This document shows, piece by piece, positions 1 through 5,625 of a stretch of 7,985 nt of DNA (the first letter of the stretch is position 1; each line of letters starts with the position of its first letter). Both the position numbers and the translations under genes were made by a program. The stretch lies in the NCBI GenBank assembly GCA_964614245.1, contig CAZTKU010000136.1, positions 1 through 7,985 of the forward strand, read 5' to 3'. The notes beneath the pieces were generated by a model. The model had not been told where the DNA came from, ran no database searches, and saw only the letters and a program-made list of their open reading frames with translations. The DNA is from VGWB01 sp964614245. GTDB lineage: Bacteria; Bacteroidota; Ignavibacteria; UBA10030.

Positions 1-1
1 A

Positions 2-496
2 TTTGGCAAAGAGGAGATAGAACAAGCGCTTCGCGAGAACCTTGGCGTAACGAGCATCCTGTGGCTCGGCAAGGGCATTGCGGGTGACGACACCCACGGT
101 CACGTCGACGATCTCTGTCGTTTCGTGAATCCACGCACTGTCGTGCTCTGTCAGGAGACGGATCCAAAGGACGTAAACTTCCAGGTGCTGCGAGAGAATC
201 GGGAGCGCCTCGAAGGTATGAGATTGGAAGACGGATCACGAATTGAAGTGTTTGCACTCCCCATGCCAGCTCCCCTGTATATCGATGGCCAACGCCTGCC
301 TGCGAGCTATGCAAACTTCTACATCGCGAACGCTGCAGTCCTTGTTCCAACCTTCAACGACCCGAACGACCGCACCGCGCTCGGCATTCTCTCTGAGTTG
401 TTCACCGATCGACCCGTCGTCGGTATCCATGCCGTGGATCTCGTTTGGGGATTCGGCACCATCCATTGCCTCACTCAGCAGCAACCGCGCAGCTAG
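2..496 (+). CDS. aguA: Agmatine deiminase, C-terminal part (5' end outside window)
   Basis: Agmatine deiminase hydrolyses agmatine to N-carbamoylputrescine and ammonia, a cytoplasmic step toward putrescine. The reading frame is open from the first bases to the TAG at 494-496, giving about 164 C-terminal residues of a family usually 340-370 long; the true start lies upstream. Seen directly: the GDDTHGHVDD segment (83-112), which carries the His/Asp residues of guanidino-modifying enzymes, then PTFNDPND, a DRPVVGI strand, and the C-terminal GTIHCLTQQQP motif, whose Cys (467-469) is the expected catalytic nucleophile. The gene therefore ends normally. Its last ~110 bases are duplicated at 3883-3989 as a broken copy. 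The internal GTG at 125 is not a real start, because the conserved active-site segment lies upstream of it. The family assignment is firm; arginine deiminase-like relatives are less likely given the C-terminal motif. Confidence 0.93.
   Translation, partial: FGKEEIEQALRENLGVTSILWLGKGIAGDDTHGHVDDLCRFVNPRTVVLCQETDPKDVNFQVLRENRERLEGMRLEDGSRIEVFALPMPAPLYIDGQRLPASYANFYIANAAVLVPTFNDPNDRTALGILSELFTDRPVVGIHAVDLVWGFGTIHCLTQQQPRS
415..471 (+). repeat. Direct repeat copy A (57 bp, in intact aguA 3' end)
   Basis: These 57 bases are identical to 3911-3967, in the same orientation and 3496 bases away. They encode the VVGIHAVDLVW...IHCL part of agmatine deiminase, including its catalytic Cys. Similarity continues outside the exact block: 386-395 matches 3886-3895 at 9 of 10 bases, and 476-486 matches 3972-3982 exactly. 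Within the block is a small inverted repeat, ATCCA-TGCCG-TGGAT (425-439), which is a conceivable but unproven recombinase-type core. Confidence 0.95.
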
Positions 497-564
497 CCAA
501 GCTGGGAAGTCTACGTCTTCGCTTTTCTGGTGGACCGCCAAGGACACGACGGGAGTTTTTTGGT

Positions 565-593
565 TTGACATTTGTCGTGAAATATCATAACAT
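565..593 (+). promoter_or_regulatory. Candidate sigma-70-like promoter for the secreted-protein genes
   Basis: A perfect TTGACA (565-570) is followed after 17 bases by TAACAT (588-593), which matches the -10 consensus at 4 of 6 positions. Transcription would start near 600, about 40 bases ahead of the strong Shine-Dalgarno at 630-637. It lies in the only clear non-coding gap before the three-gene group. Bacteroidota housekeeping promoters often follow a different consensus (TTTG / TAnnTTTG), so function in this host is inferred. Confidence 0.5.
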
Positions 594-642
594 TTTCGCA
601 GAAATAAGGCTGCTGGATTTGACACCGACAAGGAGGTTTCCA

Positions 643-1962
643 ATGTCCTGCCTTCCTTCCTCCGCCTTGATCCGACGTTGTGCTTCCATTCAACTTCTGG
701 CTCTTGTCCCAGCGTTTGTCTTTTCCCAAATTACGATACGAGAAAGGGTTGAGCTGAAACCTCAGCCTCAGGTCAGAGTCGCCGACGCGGCTGAGGTCGG
801 TTCGACCAGTCTGCGCTTCGTCTTTAGATCCGAATATGCCGTATTCTTGAGAATGTATATCTACCCCCCTGGCGAGGGTGAGCTAGCCGCGTATGGGACA
901 GGTGAGGCCGTGCTCACTCTGCCGGACGCGCCATACGGAACCTACTGGTTCAATCTCCAGCTCCGCGTGGCCGAACTTCGGAATCCGATCGTGGGAAGCG
1001 CCGTCACCTTTGACATCTACATCGGTGAGACGCTTGCGAGCCACGAGGAAGGACGAATAACGGGCGGATGGTATGATATCTTCGGCCTCTGGTTTCCGAG
1101 AGATTTTGTCTACGTCCCTCCTGTCAAGATCAAAATCGAGTTGGCTTCATCCACACTCACTCCACTCGGAGATAACCACAACAAGCTCAATCCTAACTAT
1201 CGAAAAGAAGGTCCCGACAAGAGGGAGTATATCATCGATTGGTCCAAGGTGAGGAAGACAGGTGCCACCGTACGAGTGAATGACCTGAGTGGCAACCCTG
1301 TGCCCAATTATCCTATCACCATGACGGCGTTCGGTGTGGATCTTTCGGGAGGGCACGACCATATTCCCGAAAGGCCCTGGGGCCTCTTCGTAACTGCAGA
1401 CCACGATACGGTTGATTTTCTCTGGGGAGAAACCGATGGTGAGGGTAAGGTTACTTGCACTTATCTCAGTAGCGGCATCGGGGGCAAAGACTCAATCGCC
1501 GCCTGGGGATATGATTATGAGAAGGACACGGCAAGTGCGATCGTCTCGTTGAAAGTGAAGGGCCTGGAAGAGCTTGGTGCGGGCGACCATTACAAGCTCA
1601 TCGGCGCGTACGGAACTGATGACGTAACCTCTGAGCATCGTATTAACCACTGCGGCACCACAACGCTGGTGAGTAAGCTCAAGGCTCTTGCCGATTCTGT
1701 GTACAACGACAAGAAGTATTTTATCCGGATCAACGATATGAGTCTCTCGAGCGGAGGCCCCTTCGATATTCTGAATAATTGGGATACTCCGCACCAATAC
1801 CATCGAGAGGGAGTAAGTGCGGACATCGACAACGAAGTTGAAACGGCTGACGGGACCAGAAAGGCGATTTCCTCGACTCAGTTCACGACTTGGCTGAAAA
1901 AGGTTGTCGACGACCCGAAAGCCGGCTATGAAGGAGATCACTTTCACGTAACGATAAAGTAA
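643..1962 (+). CDS. Secreted protein with Ig-like domain and C-terminal LAS-type (M15/M74-like) metallopeptidase motif
   Basis: 439 aa, starting at ATG 643, chosen because AAGGAGGT (630-637) sits at ideal spacing and the ATG opens onto a signal peptide (positively charged RR at 11-12, hydrophobic run to FVFS; cleavage probably near residue 28). The frame is open further upstream to 445, but that part overlaps aguA and lacks a ribosome site. Residues ~30-165 look beta-rich and are unrecognised. Residues ~205-305 resemble a Big_1/invasin-type Ig-like domain (VRVNDLSGNPVPNYPITM ... TDGEGKVTCTYLSSGIGGKDSIAAWG). The C-terminus (~315-439) has HREGVSAD (H387-x6-D394) and DHFHV (H433, H435), the ligand pattern of LAS zinc peptidases that cleave peptidoglycan peptides. 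Peptidase activity is inferred from these motifs only. No T9SS sorting domain is visible, so the expected location is periplasmic or secreted. It is the first gene of a probable operon. Confidence 0.72.
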   Translation: MSCLPSSALIRRCASIQLLALVPAFVFSQITIRERVELKPQPQVRVADAAEVGSTSLRFVFRSEYAVFLRMYIYPPGEGELAAYGTGEAVLTLPDAPYGTYWFNLQLRVAELRNPIVGSAVTFDIYIGETLASHEEGRITGGWYDIFGLWFPRDFVYVPPVKIKIELASSTLTPLGDNHNKLNPNYRKEGPDKREYIIDWSKVRKTGATVRVNDLSGNPVPNYPITMTAFGVDLSGGHDHIPERPWGLFVTADHDTVDFLWGETDGEGKVTCTYLSSGIGGKDSIAAWGYDYEKDTASAIVSLKVKGLEELGAGDHYKLIGAYGTDDVTSEHRINHCGTTTLVSKLKALADSVYNDKKYFIRINDMSLSSGGPFDILNNWDTPHQYHREGVSADIDNEVETADGTRKAISSTQFTTWLKKVVDDPKAGYEGDHFHVTIK

Positions 1963-1974
1963 AGGGTGCCTTAC

Positions 1975-3114
1975 ATGAGACACGAGAATATCTTGTTGCT
2001 ACTTGTTTGTGTGCTGCTTCCTATGTGCAGGAGCGCTTCACAGGATATCGAACCGGGCAACAGGATACACGTGAAGATCACCTGCCGCGTCCAAGCGACC
2101 GAGGACGGGTACGCGTACTTATACACATTAAGTAACGGCGACACAGCGAGACAACAGGTCTGTCAGTTCGATATCCGCCCGAGCGGATTCAGTCCAATAG
2201 CGAATCTGCACTCACCAGTCAACTGGGATCAGGTTCTCCTGACTGATCGGAACCTCGTGATACGCTGGCTTGCCGAACCACTCGAGGACGCAGAGGGCTA
2301 TGTAGATGCCATAAAACCCCGCTCCTCCCGAAGCGGCTTCGGATTTTGGGCCCGATCCCTTCCGTCCATAGTCACGTACTACGCAGAAGGTCATCACCCT
2401 CTCCCCAAGTTTGAAGAAGGTATGGCGACAGATTCAATCCCTGGGTACTCAGACCTCACTCCCTACGGTCCAGGCGTCGTCGGCAAGACCGTCGGCCCTG
2501 GGCCGCCGCCCGATCCGTTCGATCCAGCAGGATTCCTCGGTACGTTGCTTTCTTACACAATTCAGTCCAAAACCCTGGGCTGGATTGCCGAGCAGACGAC
2601 TGTCGAGAAGTACCTTGGCTACTTCAACTCTGTCAAAGCGAGCCTCCAGGACAGCAATTTCACCGCCGCACGCAATACTCTGAAACTGGTGTTGGAGGAT
2701 GTCAACGTCGATAGCACAAGCGCATTGACTAGTGAAGCTTATGCGCTCTTGCGATTCAACACGGAGTATCTGCTCGGCCAGCTACCATTGCCCAAGGAAC
2801 TGACTATCGACGAGCTGATCGCCCTGAAGCACGAAGCGCAGGCGAAAGGCTGGATCGGCGACGGCAACTTCATCAAGGAGCTGGACAACGGATTGGAGAA
2901 TGCCAAAAAGCACCTTGCCCGAGGAGATTCTGTCAACTGTAGCAAGGAGCTGGAGAAGTTCCAGGACAAGGTGAAGCAGGTCTACGAAAAGACTGGTGAA
3001 GATCAGCGGAAAGGGAGGCGTCGAGACAAGCGCTTCGTAACGCAGGTGGGGTACGATTCGCTCAACGACAGCGCCCAATCGATCATCGACCGACTCCCGA
3101 GAAAGAAAAAGTAG
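1975..3114 (+). CDS. Exported protein with FIMAH-like helical segments
   Basis: 379 aa from ATG 1975, 12 bases after the preceding stop, with AAAGGG (1961-1966) as ribosome site. A GTG at 1966 is in frame but overlaps that site, so ATG is preferred. Residues 1-22 form a signal peptide (LLLLVCVLLP, cleavage probably after SAS); LPMC is a poor lipobox. Residues ~30-150 look beta-rich and contain a WDQVLLTDRNLVIRWLAEP stretch and an SGFGFWARSLPSIVTYYAEGH segment; I recognise no named family. A Gly/Pro-rich linker (GPGPPPDPFDP, 175-185) separates this from a helical C-terminal half. There, ~211-270 (AARNTLKLVLEDVN ... LTSEAYALLRFNTEYLL) and ~278-340 (KGWIGDGNFIKELDNGLENA ... LEKFQDKVKQV) resemble halves of FIMAH-type helical repeats found in extracytoplasmic proteins. 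The C-terminus is very basic (RKGRRRDKR, PRKKK). No enzymatic motif is visible and the function is unknown. Confidence 0.7.
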   Translation: MRHENILLLLVCVLLPMCRSASQDIEPGNRIHVKITCRVQATEDGYAYLYTLSNGDTARQQVCQFDIRPSGFSPIANLHSPVNWDQVLLTDRNLVIRWLAEPLEDAEGYVDAIKPRSSRSGFGFWARSLPSIVTYYAEGHHPLPKFEEGMATDSIPGYSDLTPYGPGVVGKTVGPGPPPDPFDPAGFLGTLLSYTIQSKTLGWIAEQTTVEKYLGYFNSVKASLQDSNFTAARNTLKLVLEDVNVDSTSALTSEAYALLRFNTEYLLGQLPLPKELTIDELIALKHEAQAKGWIGDGNFIKELDNGLENAKKHLARGDSVNCSKELEKFQDKVKQVYEKTGEDQRKGRRRDKRFVTQVGYDSLNDSAQSIIDRLPRKKK

Positions 3115-3169
3115 GTCGGAGGTGAGAAGTCCAAGTAAGGAGTCAGGCGTAAGACAGGAGAGTGAACAT

Positions 3170-3823
3170 ATGCGAAAACAGCACACGGTAATCTTGCTGA
3201 CGGTCGCAGCTGCGACACTCATTCACGTCAGCGTTGCTCAAAACCCCTATCGGATCCCGTTTGCCTCGTCGGGCAACTCCATCGAACTGACAGTCGCTAA
3301 CACAACTTCAACGGCTCTGTCCGGAGTTAGAATAGCGGGAACGAATCTACCTTCTTGGCTGAGGTTTTCTGCCGCTGAACAAAGGCTCCTCCTCCTCAAG
3401 CCAACTGAGGAAGCGGTCGTCCGATTTTCCTTCTCGGTCGACAAATCCGCCCCTGTGAACAAGGAGCACACGATCGGCTTCACGATAGTTGCCTCCTCCT
3501 CTCACCAATGGTTCAAGGAAATTGCGATCTCCGTCGCCCCGCCGGAGCGAGTAGAGCTGCTCCAGAACTATCCAAACCCGTTTAACCCCAGCACCACCAT
3601 CAGCTATCTTCTCCCTTCCGATGGTCGCGTGAGCCTGAAGATCTACAATGTTCTGGGACAGCAGGTTGGAGACCTCGTCGATGAGGATCAGCAAGCAGGA
3701 TACCATCAAGCTCTGTTTGAGACAACCCGATTCTCGACGGGGATGTACATCTATCGGCTTTTCTACGCCGACGAGCGCGGCGAGCGTCACTTCTCGCAGA
3801 AGCGGATGCTTCTGCTGAAGTAG
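3170..3823 (+). CDS. Small secreted Ig-like protein with T9SS type A C-terminal sorting domain
   Basis: 217 aa from ATG 3170, preceded by CAGGAG (3155-3160) at 9-base spacing and opening onto a signal peptide (ILLTVAAATLIHVSVA, cleavage about residue 23). The in-frame GTG at 3122 overlaps the SD-like GGAGGTGAG and would add a charged segment before the signal peptide, so it is rejected. Residues ~35-125 look like one Ig-fold domain of the NEW3 kind (IELTVANTTSTALSGVRI ... LPSWLRF ... PVNKEHTIGFTI). Residues 130-217 are a classic Por-secretion tail: QNYPNPFNPSTTI (132-144), SLKIYNVLGQQV (155-166), the AGYH turn, SGMYIYRL-like STGMYIYRLF and a basic end KRMLLLK. In known systems this tail directs export through the outer membrane by T9SS and surface attachment or release. 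The sorting call is firm. The cargo is only one small domain, so a structural or adaptor role is more likely than catalysis. It lies 55 bases after the previous gene, probably in the same operon. Confidence 0.88.
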   Translation: MRKQHTVILLTVAAATLIHVSVAQNPYRIPFASSGNSIELTVANTTSTALSGVRIAGTNLPSWLRFSAAEQRLLLLKPTEEAVVRFSFSVDKSAPVNKEHTIGFTIVASSSHQWFKEIAISVAPPERVELLQNYPNPFNPSTTISYLLPSDGRVSLKIYNVLGQQVGDLVDEDQQAGYHQALFETTRFSTGMYIYRLFYADERGERHFSQKRMLLLK

Positions 3824-3882
3824 CGCGGGCTCGCCGGAGTTGCGCCACTCGTCCTGGATAAGGACCGAGTCACACTTTGCCC

Positions 3883-3989
3883 GGGATTCTCGCTGGGCCC
3901 TTGATCGTCTCGTCGTCGGTATCCATGCCGTGGATCTCGTTTGGGGATTCGGCACCATCCATTGCCTGACACAGCAGCAACCTCGACGG
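3883..3989 (+). pseudogene. Frameshifted remnant of the agmatine deiminase 3' end
   Basis: This segment matches the end of the intact aguA at 384-493. The best part is a 57-base identity (3911-3967) encoding VVGIHAVDLVW...IHCL including the catalytic Cys codon. Left of it, 3883-3895 still encodes a GILA stretch equivalent to GILS of the intact gene, but in a different frame: the offset between copies changes from 3500 to 3496, a net loss of 4 bases in this copy somewhere in 3896-3902. No earlier part of aguA is recognisable. At the right end the copy has no TAG; the frame reads on as QQQPRRKHSP toward thyX. It cannot make an enzyme, since the GDDTHGHVDD active-site segment is absent. Confidence 0.85.
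3911..3967 (+). repeat. Direct repeat copy B (57 bp, in aguA remnant)
   Basis: Identical to 415-471 in the same orientation. Together the copies bracket the three secreted-protein genes. The bases on both sides of the block differ from copy A, so identity peaks in the centre. This suits a recombination or conversion junction, or simple chance loss of identity at the edges. Confidence 0.95.
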
Positions 3990-4094
3990 AAGCACTCTCC
4001 TTGCTTCTCCATGCGTAATCGCGTACCTTGGTGGGTGCGGGGGCAAGCGCATTTCCCTTCACTTGAAGTGCACACGTCTGAATCATTACCTCCC

Positions 4095-5018
4095 ATGGAG
4101 CAGCAAGCAGAGAAAGTCCAGCGACCCATTGTACCAGCATTGGACGAAATCCTTGGCGTTCCCTTGAAGGTCCTGGATGACGGATTCGTACGCGTCGTCG
4201 ACTATATGGGATCTGACGAGTCCATTGTTCAGGCAGCGCGAGTCTCATACGGCAAGGGAACGAAGAAGGTGCAGGAAGACCGCGGGCTGATTCGCTACCT
4301 GATGCGACACGCGCATTCGACGCCCTTCGAGATGTGCGAGATCAAGCTGCACGTGCGCGTGCCGATGGATTGCTGGCGCCAGTGGATTCGTCACCGAACT
4401 GCCAACATCAATGAGTACTCAACGCGCTACTCCATCGCCATCGACGCATCACAGAAAACACCCCCAACGGAATGGCGACAACAGTCAAGAGACAACAGGC
4501 AGGGAAGCGAAGGATTTGTCGATACCGGACTGGGAGCGCAGCTTTCGAAGCAGGAACAGGAGCTCCAGGATTTTTCTCGCAAGGTGTACAACGATCGAGT
4601 GCAAGCAGGTATTGCGCGGGAGCAAGCCCGCAAAGACCTGCCCCTCTCAACATACACCGAGGCCTATTGGAAAATCGACCTCCACAACCTGCTCCATTTC
4701 CTTGCTCTCCGCATGGACGATCGCGCACAGTACGAAATCCGTTGCTATGCCAACGTCATCGGCCACGAGATCGTGAAGCGATGGTGCCCGCTGGCATGGG
4801 AGGCGTTTCTCGATTATGGGGTGAACGCCTCGTCGCTATCACGTCTGGAAATCGAGATCATCAAAGCACTTCATGCGGGGAAACCGGAGAGTGCGATTGA
4901 GCTGGCAAGGCAGTTCGGCCTGCTGCCTCCGCCGGGACAAGAACTGAAACGGAACCGCGAGCGGGACGATCTCGAGGCGAAGCTCACCTCCCTCAATATG
5001 CCTGTTCCATGGAAGTAA
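4095..5018 (+). CDS. thyX: FAD-dependent thymidylate synthase ThyX
   Basis: 307 aa from ATG 4095 (MEQQAEKVQRPIV). ThyX methylates dUMP to dTMP using methylene-tetrahydrofolate as carbon donor and NADPH via FAD, releasing tetrahydrofolate rather than dihydrofolate. The family signature RHRx7SxR is present as RHRTANINEYSTR (residues 99-111). Other family features are FVRVVDYMGSDESIVQAARVSYG near the N-terminus, HAHSTPFEM, the QARKDLPLSTYTEAYWKIDLHNLLHFL stretch and the RMDDRAQYEIR motif. About 50 C-terminal residues (RNRERDDLEAKL) extend past the core, as in longer bacterial ThyX forms. The frame is open back to 3840 and includes the aguA remnant, but ThyX homology begins only at about residue 25 of the 307-aa form. 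There is no strong Shine-Dalgarno before 4095, so the exact start is uncertain. folA follows 52 bases downstream. Confidence 0.93.
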   Translation: MEQQAEKVQRPIVPALDEILGVPLKVLDDGFVRVVDYMGSDESIVQAARVSYGKGTKKVQEDRGLIRYLMRHAHSTPFEMCEIKLHVRVPMDCWRQWIRHRTANINEYSTRYSIAIDASQKTPPTEWRQQSRDNRQGSEGFVDTGLGAQLSKQEQELQDFSRKVYNDRVQAGIAREQARKDLPLSTYTEAYWKIDLHNLLHFLALRMDDRAQYEIRCYANVIGHEIVKRWCPLAWEAFLDYGVNASSLSRLEIEIIKALHAGKPESAIELARQFGLLPPPGQELKRNRERDDLEAKLTSLNMPVPWK

Positions 5019-5030
5019 CCGCTCCGTCAG

Positions 5031-5059
5031 CCTTCCGAAGGTTTAGAACCCTTGGAAGG
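5031..5059 (+). other. Hairpin in the thyX-folA gap
   Basis: CCTTCC (5031-5036) can pair with GGAAGG (5054-5059), and the loop contains a nested GGTT-TAG-AACC (5040-5050). There is no T-tract after it, so it does not look like an intrinsic terminator. The right arm GGAAGG is also the best Shine-Dalgarno candidate for folA (11 bases before ATG 5071), so folding could mask it. Function is inferred only. Confidence 0.35.
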
Positions 5060-5070
5060 TTACCATCGTC

Positions 5071-5541
5071 ATGAACCTCATCATCATTGCCGCATTAACG
5101 AAGAACCGTGTCATCGGCAAAGATGGCAAGATCCCGTGGCACATTCCTGAGGACCTGAAACGCTTCAAGGAGCTCACGAGCGGCCACACTGTCTTGATGG
5201 GCAGAAAGACATACGAGTCTCTTGGCCGGCCTCTCCCCAACCGCCGGAACGTCGTTCTCACGTCAAAAGCACTCACCGGCGTTGAAACGTACTCCACACT
5301 TGCACAGGCGCTTCAGGCCCTGAAGGATGAAGAAAGGGTCTTCGTGATAGGCGGGGGCAGGGTCTTTGCAGAGCTGCTCGAATCAGCTGATGAGCTTCGC
5401 TTAACGATCGTCGATCGGATCGTGGAGGGGGATACGTTTTTCCCGCGATACGAAAACCTGGTAGAGAGAGATTTCAGGTTGGTAATGAAAGAGGAGCACC
5501 CTGGGTACGCGTTCGTTTATTACGAGAGAATGAAGCTCTGA
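5071..5541 (+). CDS. folA: Dihydrofolate reductase
   Basis: 156 aa, the normal length for bacterial type I DHFR, which reduces dihydrofolate to tetrahydrofolate with NADPH in the cytoplasm. Seen directly: the N-terminal strand MNLIIIAAL, the Met20-type loop GKDGKIPWHIPEDLKRF with the substrate-binding acid D28 (equivalent to E. coli Asp27), MGRKTYESLGRPLPNRRN (43-60) for NADPH binding, VIGGGRVF (92-99) and EGDTFFP (119-125). All expected key residues are present, so it should be active. ATG 5071 is the only start consistent with the conserved N-terminus; the ribosome site GGAAGG (5054-5059) is modest and somewhat distant. It follows thyX on the same strand and is probably cotranscribed. Confidence 0.96.
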   Translation: MNLIIIAALTKNRVIGKDGKIPWHIPEDLKRFKELTSGHTVLMGRKTYESLGRPLPNRRNVVLTSKALTGVETYSTLAQALQALKDEERVFVIGGGRVFAELLESADELRLTIVDRIVEGDTFFPRYENLVERDFRLVMKEEHPGYAFVYYERMKL

Positions 5542-5625
5542 TTCTTTGCGTGGCCATCCATTCCATTCTTTCCCATTCACTGCTCATTCCGTCTCTTGCA
5601 CGCCTCAAAATCCAATCGACAATTC

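Noticed and set aside
445..642. Upstream extension of the first secreted-protein frame to 445
   Set aside because: It overlaps the conserved end of aguA in another frame and would place a long charged stretch ahead of a clear signal peptide; the strong AAGGAGGT site fixes the start at 643.
3819..3865. Possible terminator after the T9SS gene: AGTAGCGC/GCGCCACT (3819-3849) and GTCCT/AGGAC (3851-3865)
   Set aside because: The arms are short or mismatched and no T-tract follows, so a terminator call is not supported.
4060..4070. 11-base palindrome CACTTGAAGTG before thyX
   Set aside because: Too short to separate from chance, and no credible -35/-10 pair could be placed around it at a workable distance from the start codon.
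3347..4248. Long minus-strand open frames across the third secreted gene and the aguA remnant (3347-4129, 3787-4248)
   Set aside because: They are antisense to well-supported coding sequence, give low-complexity Arg/Ser/Cys-rich translations, and show no recognisable motif or ribosome site.
5542..5625. Convergent gap between folA and the dehydrogenase
   Set aside because: Examined for a bidirectional terminator or small gene; it is pyrimidine-rich on the plus strand but no convincing stem-loop or ORF was seen.
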